NCBI GenBank assembly: GCA_002286715.1
Contig: NSJX01000011.1
Span: forward strand, 8,106-72,105
Source: Dentipellis sp. KUC8613
Lineage: Eukaryota > Basidiomycota > Agaricomycetes > Russulales > Hericiaceae
Reading direction: 5' to 3'
Length of the DNA: 64,000 nucleotides
Shown here piece after piece: positions 1 through 9,509 of the stretch. The position numbers and the translations under genes were made by a program. Numbering within the stretch: the stretch's first letter is position 1; each line of letters opens with the position of its first letter. The notes under the pieces are model-generated. The model was not told the DNA's origin. It saw nothing but the letters and a program-made list of their open reading frames with translations, and did not search any database.

Positions 1-246
1 GCTGGTAATGTTCGTTGATCGCTCTCGTGTCTTGCATACGACAGAGGACATAGTTTGTCGGCAACTGAACGAACATACGCGGAGGTCCGCTCGTGCGCGT
101 CTTCCACGTCGCTGCGTGTGAGGTTTGTAATTTGCAAATTCGTTCACTGCAGAGCGCTGACATCGGGTTTGTGCCGCAACGGAACGTCGGTTACGACAGC
201 TCATTCAAAGAGTGGCTGTATACACGCTCCCGCAAGAGAGCGTATA

Positions 247-3200
247 ATGGATATCTTCGTTAATAAATGCCCCTGTCGGCGCGCTCGTGTAATGGATATG
301 AGCATGTGCCCTATCCCGGGTGTTGCGCACGATGTTCGAGATTTCGCGTCGTATTATTCACCGTTGTACTATCCGGAGTATGTTGGGGAGCTGTTCCGCG
401 ACGAACGAGAGTTGTGCGAGTGGATTGAGACGGAAATGAAGAAAGTTACTGGCGCGTCTTGGTGGGTGTTTGTAGACGGCGATCGATTCGTGTTATCTTC
501 TACAAGAGGGAAAGGTGAAATGATTTCGCTGCTTTGCCATGAGATCCAGCTCGCATCTTTTGATTTTGGACGTTGGTATGCTGAACAGCATTCGCTCAAC
601 GATGTTGACCGCGGTGTTGTGTCCAAGGAATCTGAACTGCATGGTGCCGAAGAAAGCGTAAGTGATATGCAGGTGCTGCCGAATGAAATGCGTGAATCAC
701 CATGCAGTGAACAGGCAATGTCTCAGTGTATGGATAATGATGTTGGTCTCCATGACGAGAACCCGATGTGGATGAGCAGTGGGCGCACGCACTGCTGTCA
801 AGCGATCGAGTGTCTCCCTATAGACTCGATAAAAGAGCACTGTGGAGGCGGCGATGAGGTTTGTTATTTGACCAAAAGCGAAATGGTGCATCGTGTGTTT
901 CGGTCGTTTGATACTGCTCGCCAAGGGTTGAAGCTCGTCACCACACAGGCTCTAGTAGAGATCGTTGCGCTTGCCGGCGTGGTCACTGAAGGGAAGCAGT
1001 ATGGTCGGCGGCAATTGTTGTCGTTACTGTTTGACGAGATGTACGGGCCTCAGTTGATGTCGAGATTCAAGATTCCTGAAATAAATAACGTTGACAGGGT
1101 GCGTCGTGTTGAAGGCGTGCGTTCTACAGAGCATGGCTCCCTTCGGTACGAAACTCTTGGCGGTGTTTCGGAGAATACCCTGCGATCCGTGTTAAGTGCC
1201 CTTGATCCCCAGCAGATCCGTCTGTGTTATGAACGCGTACATCCGAGTCGTATAGGGACGTGCTCTGCGAAGAATAAAGATTTCGTGCTTCGCGCCGTCG
1301 CGCGAGCTATAAACGAGCGAGTTAACGAGTACGAAGACTGCACGGTGAGCGAGCTCGCCGAACTGTGCATGGAATGGGATGCGTTTTGTCAGGCGGGCCC
1401 TGATGCAGGTCGAGCTGGATGCGCTAAAGAGTTGTTAAAAATGGAGTTCGGCAACGACGTGGCCGGTTGTTTGGAAGATTTGGAGTCTCAGGATGAAATG
1501 CTGCGAGAACTCCGACGCGACGGTCGGATATCCGAGGTGAAGAGAATATATGAACAGATAGGGCGGGTTATGGAGAACCGTATGAACGAGTGGCCCAATG
1601 CAGTCGAGGAGTCCATCGTGCGTGACTGCTTAAGAGATTATGAAAGGGCGATCAAATGGAAGACGCCTCGTGTCTGTGCTGCGTGTTCGCGTCAAAAGCA
1701 TGAGCTATCATACAACAGTATAGAGGTTGGCACCGAGTCGTTCGAAGACATTGATTTCGGTTTGCTTGTGGCCACCGATACTCGGGTGAGGAAGGCGATG
1801 GAGGAATCCGGAGACTGTGTCAGCGGTGTACCAGAGTTTCCAGCCTACGTTTTGCTGGATCGAGCCGGATTTCGCATGGAAGAGCGGTACGAAGGAGACA
1901 GCGCCGCGAAAAGTCGAAGGTCGGAGGTGACGCTGTGCGGGGAATGCGAATGCGCTTTGCGGAACAACCGTGTTCCTAAGCATTCGCTTGCAAATGATCT
2001 CTACAGGGGTCAACTTCCTGAGGGTTTGCGCGACATTACGTGGGTAGAAGAGATGGTGTGTTGCATATATAGGACGAATGCCTATGTCACGAGGCTGTAC
2101 CAGACCTCGGATGATCAAGACCCGCTAGTACTTCACGGAAATACTTGTGCGCACCATACCAATATTGTTTCTACGGCTAGAGTTTTGCCTAGGACGCCGG
2201 CAGACGTCAATGGCTTGATGAGTGTGGTGTTTGTGGGTCCCGGGAAGCTTAAGACGTCTAGTCTGCGCAACATGTTTTATGTTAGGAAAGAAAAGATATG
2301 GAACTTGCTCACGTGGTTGAAGCAACACAACCCTATGTACAAGGACATAGTGCTGGACCGTGATGTGTTGGATTTGTTTCCGGAGGACGGATCACTTCCT
2401 GGTATAGACGGTCGAATCATATATAATCGTGCGAGCAAGGAGGAGGCCGAAGAGAGCTTTGCGATCGAAACGGCCGGTTTTTCTGAGCACCCTATGACCA
2501 TGTTGAGCGAACGCGGCAATGCGCCGTTGAGTAATGAACCAGAACATTCGAATTCGAATACTAAGGAACTTGACGTACCCGTTGTGATGGAACATAGCGG
2601 TGTGATGGATCCGGAAGGGGTGACGGTGACGGGAAGAGCGATGCAAGTTGCGGGGCTTAACAATTTGTTCAAGAAAGCAAATGTGCATGCGCCGGATTTG
2701 ATAGTTTCGAGGTCTGCGGAGGCGGTACCCGAATATGGAAACCCGAGTCTGTTTCCCGGAATGTTTCCAACGTTGTACCCATACGCCGTCGGCGGTTTTG
2801 AAGTTAGAGGAAGGAAAGTGGCTGTGAGCATGCGTGATCAAGCAGATTACTCGTTTGATTTGCATGATCGCGCGTTTAGATATCATTATTCTTATATGTT
2901 CGTCGTTCTCAATATAATACAACGTAGAACGGGACATTTGCAGGCTTACTTCACGGTTCAAAGGTCCAAGTTCCTTGAGGTCGCTGACGAGTTCCGCAAG
3001 CTGGATTGTGAAACGGTTAAGTCTACGGCGAAACGCATCGAGACGGAGGGTTTTTCTGCAGAGCCATCGAGAGAAGAGCTAGTGATGAAGAAACTGTTGA
3101 ATGAGGTGAGGACTGTGTCCGCTAAAGTACCGGGTTCTGCGGCATCGAAGGTGTTTGTAAGAAATGAGATAAGGAGCTACATGGGCATGAAAGGTATGCC

Positions 3201-6200
3201 GCAGATATTTCTTACCATAAACCCAAACCCTCATCACAGCCCGATTTTCCAAGTTATGGCGGGGGACGAGACAGTCGACCTCGGTGTCAGGTTTCCGCAG
3301 TTGGCAGCTGGCCCGGAGCGTGCAAGGAGGTTGGCAAAGGATCCTGTGGCGGCTGCAGATTTCTTCGATTTCTCTATAAAGTGTATATTCGAATGTTTAT
3401 TCGGATGGGATTATGGAAGAAATGAGTCTAGCGAACGGGGCGGAATACTGGGTCATTTAGACGCGTTTTATGGAACGGCTGAATACACTGAGCGGGGTTG
3501 CTTACATGGTCACTTTCTGATATGGCTTGAAGGTGGTATGAACCCCTCTGATGTCCACAAAAGAATGAAGGAAGATGATTCATTCAAGCGCAGGTACTTT
3601 CGCTTTTACGAAAGTGTGTCTATGCATCATCTTCCTGATGCCAAGCCGCCCAATTTCGACGCGACGAGGTATGAACCACGTGTGGAGCTTCCTCCTGTGC
3701 CTCCTGTGCCCGACAGTGATGGTAGGCTCCCGCAAGACATCCTGAATGAATGGGATGATGTGATGCGTACAGAGATTTATATGTGCGGAGAAACGTTGCA
3801 ACGTCATACTTGTCGGGCGGTCTGTCATAAATACGGCAACGATAATCGTTGTCGGTTCCTATTTCCGCACGAGACGGTGGAAGCGTCCTACTTTGATCCC
3901 GAATCGAATACAGTCGCTCTGTTGTGCAGGGATCCTACTATTAACTGGTTTAATCCGTATATTCTGGTATTTTGTAGACACAATCACGATATCAGATGTA
4001 TTCTGTCCGGAAAGTCGGCTAAAGCCGCTATGTTTTATATTACGGATTACATAACGAAGATGGACATGAAGACGAACCAGATGTTGTCGTTGATGTGCGA
4101 CGCTGTCATGGGGCTACCCGAGGAGCTTGATGCATCTCGTACTGATGGTGCGAAAACGCTGTTGCATAAATGTCTCAGCCAGTTCAGTCGACAGCAGGAC
4201 GTGCACTCACAGCAGGCTGCTTGGTATATAAGGGGGAAGACCGATTCCATGTCGTCGCACAAAACTGTGCCAATGCTGAGCGGGGCGTTGTTGTCTCATG
4301 TCTCCACCAGTGTATTGGAGACGCCGAAGGCGAACGATGACGCACAGGGTCTAGAACGACGACCTGCGGCCGAGTTGTCTTGTAACATTGGAGAAGAGCC
4401 GGAGCGCGTTAGATTGGAACTGCGCGAGAATGATAAGGGAAAGGTAGTCTTTTGCAACCAGGTCACGGATTACTTGTTTAGGGATGAGCGGTTGAAGGAT
4501 TTCAACTTCTACGACTATGTCTGTAGGTTCGAGACGCGCCCGGGTAAGATTAGTCGAACGAGACAGTACAGGAACGACGTGTTCAGGTTAGAGGAAGGGC
4601 ATCCGCTCTGCAATACGCATCATATATCTGAGAGGTTCAAGCATGCCGCGTTCAGGAAGGATCGACTGCCTCTTATCCCTCGGGTTGTTGGCGCGTTTGT
4701 TCCTCGGGCGACCGATCAGGATACCTATGCGAGATTTGTGCTGGCGCATTTTAAACCCTTCAAACACGATCAGCCCGTGTGGACGGAAACAGATGATATC
4801 TTACACATGGTCAAGTCGTACGAGTTCAACCTCATGTCTAATCGAGTTATGTCGAACTGGGAAGCAATGCATGAATGCGAGGACGCCAGGGAGGCAGAAA
4901 TGATCAGTGCTGCAGCAAGCGCTAAGCGTACGCTGAGAGAAGATCTGATGCGAAGGTTATCAGAAGTTGACGGCAATTTCGATGAAGCAGCAGAGAACAA
5001 TCGCCCAGTCGTGGATGCTGTACCTCGCACGAAAACGGAGCTCGCTGATCTGCGAACGATAAACATGTTAAAAGAATGTGACTTCATAACGGAGGCGGCT
5101 GTGGCGTCTCGGCCCGATATGGATGTATTTCTTCCTTCGGTTAGTCCACATGACGACGATACGTTCCGGCTCGATGTTCCTAGACGCGTTCAGAAAGGAT
5201 GGGCTCAGGAGATAAAACAACAGGAACAGGAGGTGGTTAGCAGCAGGCTCAACATGATGGATATTCATCGGCAGGCATTGGATAAACCACGTACTCCTCC
5301 TGACACGATCCGTTGCGATGCTGAAGTGCTTAACGGTTGCGACTCTGGTGTCGTTCGCGAGCAAGGCTTCATGGCGTCCGAAGACCGACCGCTCGTTCCC
5401 GAGACATTAGGAAACAGTGCCTGCACGGATTTCACGTCTGGTCCAGCGTTGTCAAGGATCGATGCTAGACGCGCTACCATCGAAAAATTTGGCCTCAACG
5501 AAAAACAAATACTCGCCTTTGATTTGATCGCTGATGCCTTTTTCGATTCGTACGACGTCCGAAATGGCTTGCGGACAATGCCGCGTCGAAAAGATCCGTT
5601 GAGGTTGTTTATGACTGGCCCTGGAGGAACGGGCAAGACGCACGTTGTGAATGCAGTAAAATCACTGATGGATATGTATCAGTGCGGACATCGTATAAGG
5701 TTGTTGGCGCCTACCGGTTCCGCTGCAACACTCATAGGCGGCACCACATGTCATAAGGGTCTGGGATTGAAAATAAAAAACAGGAAAGATGAAATAAAGG
5801 GACGCGGTAAGACCGGAGTGACGGAGCATTATGCTGTAGAGTTTAGCGTTGCTAGTCGTCTGCGTCTCAGAAGGGAGTGGAAAGACGTGGATATAATCCT
5901 CATAGATGAAGTCTCCATGTTGAGTACTCAGATATTGTGTGATATAGACTACGCGTTGCGTTACGTCAAGGAAAGGCCGGACGAATGGTTCGGTGGTATG
6001 ACTGTTATCCTTTCGGGTGATTTGTTTCAGTACCCTCCGATATGCGGAGATGCCTTGTACTCTAGCACTCGCGGAAGCAAGAAGTCGAACGACTGGCAGC
6101 TGCGGCACCGGTTGGGAAGACTCGCATGGAAGTCCGTGAATGAGGTCATTAGCCTGACCGAGCAACGTCGTATGATATCGGATCCCGAGTTTGCGGCCGC

Positions 6201-8280
6201 AGTAAATAGGTTGAGGGTCAGACGGTGTACCGATGAGGATGTGGAATTATTTAACACTCGTGTAATAAAGTCTGCTGGTTATCCGAACGGCGTCGATATG
6301 TCTATCCCTGAGAACAAGAATTCGGTCGCTATCGTTGGGAGGAATCGCATCCGAGAACGAATTAACTGGTGCAAGGTTGTCAGTAACTGCGAGGATGTGC
6401 CTGAACGACGTCTTGTAATTAGTGTTGCCCGGGACCTAGTAAACGGAAAGCCTGTTTCGGACGACCCGCCGCACTACGTTGCTAGCTCCTTGCTGTCCGC
6501 TGACGTTTCTAAGCACACAAACGACGGAGCACTTCCTGGTTACCTTCCGTTGTACGAGGGGATGCCAATCATACTTAGAAGTAAAAACATAGCAACGGAA
6601 CTAGGGGTAGCGAAGGGATCGCAGGGAACATTGAGGAAAATTAATATGGCTCCGGGTGTCGGTTCTGGCCGTTCGTACGTCGAAACCGCTATAGTTGAGT
6701 TTCCCGACAGTCCGGTTGCATTGTCAGGTTTGGACAAAGGAATGTTCCCGATCAGCGCCTCCAAGTGGACGTTCAGTAGTCGTATCCACGATGGCTTGGA
6801 AGTAAAATCTGTGAAGGTTCAGCGTAATCAGTTACCGATACAACCTGGCTTCGCGGTTACTGGACAATCCGCGCAAGGAAAAACATTACCCAAAGTGCTT
6901 ATTGACCTTAACGAGAATACCCATGACGGGTGCAGGTTTGCGTCGTATGTCGGAGTGTCTAGGGCGAGGAAACGCGAAGATCTTTTCTTGATGACACCAG
7001 TAACCCTCAGTGTGCTTAACACGCGACTACCGAGAGACTTAGTGTCTGAGGATCGCAAGTTGACCGCTATGGAGCACAACGGGTTGGTGCGTCGCGGAAT
7101 TTTGGCCGGAAGTATTGTGCCGTGCGTTGTGCTGGATGATGATGCCGCAGTGGGGCCGTCTGTCACGATTTCGGAAGAGGCAGAGTCTGACCATGTTGCT
7201 AAACGGCGAGGTGCACATAGCGTGAAGCGCGACGATTGCAGTCGTAAGAAGCGGATCCACGATACTACGAGCGATGTAAGTAAAGGAATCGGGCAGGCGG
7301 CCGATGGGCGTCGTCGCCGTAAGCGCGAAGCGGACGTCGAGCCAGATACCGGTCGACAAAGCAAAAGGCTGCGGGTCGAAAAAGTGACAGAACCCGACGT
7401 CGTATACGGATGTCAATGGTCGGCGGTTGATTGGTCTTGTGCATACGATACAGTTTTCGTTGCTTTCTGGTTTGTCTACCGCAAAGCTCCTGCTGCGTGG
7501 ATCGAAAATTTCAAACAACGGGGCGCGGGAAGTGATGTCCTATCGAGCCTGTACGATCAGATGATGCGCGGTTCGGCGCCTGGGCGCCCGTCGTCTGCTT
7601 TGATGAATGAGATGCGAGACAGGTTCAGGGATTATCTGTTCTCAACCAACAATGTTTTGTTTCCGAGACGTGGGTCGGCGATGGCTTCCGTTGGTAGTAT
7701 TCTGCAACATTTATGGGGATCTAGCCGTAACAGGTTGACATTTGGAACGCGGAGTTCACACTCGGCGTGGATGTCTGAAAGACGTGACAGTATCTATTTA
7801 AACCCTGATGTGATTATTCCTATGGATGACGACGGTAGAACGCGGGTGCTGATGGAACATGACGTACGATGCTGGATTCATGCAACTCTCTGCGGCCGCG
7901 GTCTCGACGTGGAGCATTCCGACAGATGCCAGGAAGGGTACGTCAGCGGTCTTACTCTCTTGGATCCCCCGCCATGGTTTTTCTTCGAGCTATTCCAGCC
8001 AGAACTGCACGTGGTGCGTCCGTGCAAAGAGTTGCAGTTTCCTAGCCAGGACGGGTTGTGTCGATATAACCTCGCGTGCGTAATGTATCATGGGATGAGC
8101 CATTTTTCGTGCAGAGTGTTTGACGACTTGAATGCTTACAGATATGACGGTCAATTGAATCAAGGAAGATGCGTCCCGGATGCGGTGCCGTTCGAACAAA
8201 GCTCGACAATAGGGTCCGTAGGCGAGGTGTTCCAGCTTGATGGTCGAAACGCGTTCGTCTTTTTGTATGTTCGTGCATGA
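247..8280 (+). CDS. Helitron Rep/PIF1-type helicase with C-terminal cysteine-peptidase-like domain
   Basis: Rolling-circle transposase of a Helitron, expected to nick, unwind and rejoin transposon DNA in the nucleus. The frame is open from 19 after a stop at 16-18; the first in-frame ATG is at 247, giving about 2,677 residues with no intron. In order I see: an N-terminal part without recognised domain; a Cys-rich segment (about nt 1670-1990) of the type found in fungal Helitrons; the Helitron N-terminal signature with NPSLFPGMFPTLYPYAVGG near nt 2740; the HUH motif HGH at nt 3505-3513; and two candidate catalytic tyrosines in YITDY (nt 4036, 4048). The SF1B helicase follows, with Walker A GPGGTGKT (nt 5617-5640), Walker B LIDEVSML (Asp at 5905) and a late GVSRAR motif near 6950. 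The last 300 residues resemble a papain-fold peptidase (Cys nt 7438, His 8101, Asp 8146). No stops or frameshifts, so it could be active. Confidence 0.93.
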   Translation: MDIFVNKCPCRRARVMDMSMCPIPGVAHDVRDFASYYSPLYYPEYVGELFRDERELCEWIETEMKKVTGASWWVFVDGDRFVLSSTRGKGEMISLLCHEIQLASFDFGRWYAEQHSLNDVDRGVVSKESELHGAEESVSDMQVLPNEMRESPCSEQAMSQCMDNDVGLHDENPMWMSSGRTHCCQAIECLPIDSIKEHCGGGDEVCYLTKSEMVHRVFRSFDTARQGLKLVTTQALVEIVALAGVVTEGKQYGRRQLLSLLFDEMYGPQLMSRFKIPEINNVDRVRRVEGVRSTEHGSLRYETLGGVSENTLRSVLSALDPQQIRLCYERVHPSRIGTCSAKNKDFVLRAVARAINERVNEYEDCTVSELAELCMEWDAFCQAGPDAGRAGCAKELLKMEFGNDVAGCLEDLESQDEMLRELRRDGRISEVKRIYEQIGRVMENRMNEWPNAVEESIVRDCLRDYERAIKWKTPRVCAACSRQKHELSYNSIEVGTESFEDIDFGLLVATDTRVRKAMEESGDCVSGVPEFPAYVLLDRAGFRMEERYEGDSAAKSRRSEVTLCGECECALRNNRVPKHSLANDLYRGQLPEGLRDITWVEEMVCCIYRTNAYVTRLYQTSDDQDPLVLHGNTCAHHTNIVSTARVLPRTPADVNGLMSVVFVGPGKLKTSSLRNMFYVRKEKIWNLLTWLKQHNPMYKDIVLDRDVLDLFPEDGSLPGIDGRIIYNRASKEEAEESFAIETAGFSEHPMTMLSERGNAPLSNEPEHSNSNTKELDVPVVMEHSGVMDPEGVTVTGRAMQVAGLNNLFKKANVHAPDLIVSRSAEAVPEYGNPSLFPGMFPTLYPYAVGGFEVRGRKVAVSMRDQADYSFDLHDRAFRYHYSYMFVVLNIIQRRTGHLQAYFTVQRSKFLEVADEFRKLDCETVKSTAKRIETEGFSAEPSREELVMKKLLNEVRTVSAKVPGSAASKVFVRNEIRSYMGMKGMPQIFLTINPNPHHSPIFQVMAGDETVDLGVRFPQLAAGPERARRLAKDPVAAADFFDFSIKCIFECLFGWDYGRNESSERGGILGHLDAFYGTAEYTERGCLHGHFLIWLEGGMNPSDVHKRMKEDDSFKRRYFRFYESVSMHHLPDAKPPNFDATRYEPRVELPPVPPVPDSDGRLPQDILNEWDDVMRTEIYMCGETLQRHTCRAVCHKYGNDNRCRFLFPHETVEASYFDPESNTVALLCRDPTINWFNPYILVFCRHNHDIRCILSGKSAKAAMFYITDYITKMDMKTNQMLSLMCDAVMGLPEELDASRTDGAKTLLHKCLSQFSRQQDVHSQQAAWYIRGKTDSMSSHKTVPMLSGALLSHVSTSVLETPKANDDAQGLERRPAAELSCNIGEEPERVRLELRENDKGKVVFCNQVTDYLFRDERLKDFNFYDYVCRFETRPGKISRTRQYRNDVFRLEEGHPLCNTHHISERFKHAAFRKDRLPLIPRVVGAFVPRATDQDTYARFVLAHFKPFKHDQPVWTETDDILHMVKSYEFNLMSNRVMSNWEAMHECEDAREAEMISAAASAKRTLREDLMRRLSEVDGNFDEAAENNRPVVDAVPRTKTELADLRTINMLKECDFITEAAVASRPDMDVFLPSVSPHDDDTFRLDVPRRVQKGWAQEIKQQEQEVVSSRLNMMDIHRQALDKPRTPPDTIRCDAEVLNGCDSGVVREQGFMASEDRPLVPETLGNSACTDFTSGPALSRIDARRATIEKFGLNEKQILAFDLIADAFFDSYDVRNGLRTMPRRKDPLRLFMTGPGGTGKTHVVNAVKSLMDMYQCGHRIRLLAPTGSAATLIGGTTCHKGLGLKIKNRKDEIKGRGKTGVTEHYAVEFSVASRLRLRREWKDVDIILIDEVSMLSTQILCDIDYALRYVKERPDEWFGGMTVILSGDLFQYPPICGDALYSSTRGSKKSNDWQLRHRLGRLAWKSVNEVISLTEQRRMISDPEFAAAVNRLRVRRCTDEDVELFNTRVIKSAGYPNGVDMSIPENKNSVAIVGRNRIRERINWCKVVSNCEDVPERRLVISVARDLVNGKPVSDDPPHYVASSLLSADVSKHTNDGALPGYLPLYEGMPIILRSKNIATELGVAKGSQGTLRKINMAPGVGSGRSYVETAIVEFPDSPVALSGLDKGMFPISASKWTFSSRIHDGLEVKSVKVQRNQLPIQPGFAVTGQSAQGKTLPKVLIDLNENTHDGCRFASYVGVSRARKREDLFLMTPVTLSVLNTRLPRDLVSEDRKLTAMEHNGLVRRGILAGSIVPCVVLDDDAAVGPSVTISEEAESDHVAKRRGAHSVKRDDCSRKKRIHDTTSDVSKGIGQAADGRRRRKREADVEPDTGRQSKRLRVEKVTEPDVVYGCQWSAVDWSCAYDTVFVAFWFVYRKAPAAWIENFKQRGAGSDVLSSLYDQMMRGSAPGRPSSALMNEMRDRFRDYLFSTNNVLFPRRGSAMASVGSILQHLWGSSRNRLTFGTRSSHSAWMSERRDSIYLNPDVIIPMDDDGRTRVLMEHDVRCWIHATLCGRGLDVEHSDRCQEGYVSGLTLLDPPPWFFFELFQPELHVVRPCKELQFPSQDGLCRYNLACVMYHGMSHFSCRVFDDLNAYRYDGQLNQGRCVPDAVPFEQSSTIGSVGEVFQLDGRNAFVFLYVRA

Positions 8281-9509
8281 TAGTGGTCCGTGGTGAATCA
8301 ACCTGTATAATTCTGTCAGATGCTTGTTGTCATGGCGTGGAAAGTACGCTCGCCATAGTCTGGGAAAGCGTATGAATGGGCCACGGGCGCGACAAACATT
8401 GCTGGCTAACCGGAACATGGTATCGATTGTGGTAGAATGGGTGGGGAAGGGGCTAGTGAACGCTCGGGAATGTACGGCGACTGGATTATGCGTTGGATAC
8501 GGACTGATGTTGTGAGTTGCAAATCGACTTGGTGCATTTATCCACGTACGTCACCGCAGTTCGAGCTCGAGTAGACAGAGCAGACCAGTGTGTATATTCG
8601 TTTGCGGATATCATTTCTTTCTGTTGAGCTGTGTTAATGTCGGGTGAAGGATGTAATGTAAACAAACCGAATCACTGCGGACTCCACCGCGACTTGCCCA
8701 CCGAAATATGAGAGGAAAGATAAACAAAAAAAACAAAGGAAGTAGATAGTGACCACGAGTACGTACGTCGATCTGCACGTGCCGTTTTCTGCGGTTACTT
8801 TGCTCGCTGGAACGCCGACATTGCTAAAGTAGCAGGGGGACTGAGATCAGCGGAGCGATAGCAGTAGTGCTAGAGGAAGAAGCGTGCGCCTGCCCGGCAG
8901 CGCATGCTGTGACAACGTATGTGTGACAATCGTTCTCAGTCACGAGTGACGCACCTATTCGGCGTCGTCGGTCTGCCAGGAATTGAATTTTGCGCAGCTG
9001 ATCGTTGCATAAGACTCTAGCTCAAGCTACCACAGACGACGGAGGTGGGCGGGGTGTCGGACTGGCCGTCCTGTCGCCGCCGCGCCGAAGACATGTGTGT
9101 TTATTCGCCGTTTCCCTACTTCTCGACGCTCTCCTTTTGAGTATCATTTCGTCTTTTCGCTTTGTCAAGGCGTCTTACCTACCTATCGTGCATACACTCG
9201 AAATGTATCAAGAGCTCGCCTTGCCGATGACCAACTCATGTGAACGACGTCTAACGACCAATCTGTTGTTCTTGTGCGTGTCCTGTGGCCTTCAAGAACC
9301 GTTTGCGCGAAAAATCGGTGATAGGAGGGGGAGTCCGCGGCAGGCGGACCGAAAAACATACATACGGGGATCTCGGTGGGAAGTCCGCAGCGGCTGACTG
9401 ATACAAGGTTAGGGTTTGCCTGATTGACCGCTTGGACCGAGATGGGAGCGGAGTCATGTGTTTGAATTTGGTCGCACTTGGTTCACGGTGCGTGAATTCG
9501 TTTCCAACC
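8281..9509. other. Non-coding stretch after the Helitron ORF
   Basis: I see no convincing gene here. Small open frames lack recognisable domains or splice structure. This is where the 3' end of the Helitron (a hairpin followed by CTRR) could lie, but I could not identify it with confidence. The part just before 9510 may be promoter DNA carried along with the FHA gene copy. Confidence 0.5.

Noticed and set aside
55..246. TTG at 55 as the start of the Helitron protein
   Set aside because: Eukaryotic initiation normally needs ATG; the first in-frame ATG is at 247, although an upstream exon cannot be excluded.
8280..9000. Search for the Helitron 3' hairpin and CTRR end
   Set aside because: Several CTAG/CTGA-type tetranucleotides exist, but none has a convincing GC hairpin directly upstream, so no end was called.
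9405..9418. ggttagggtttg resembling telomeric repeats
   Set aside because: Only about one and a half units; no array, so no telomere or interstitial telomeric tract.
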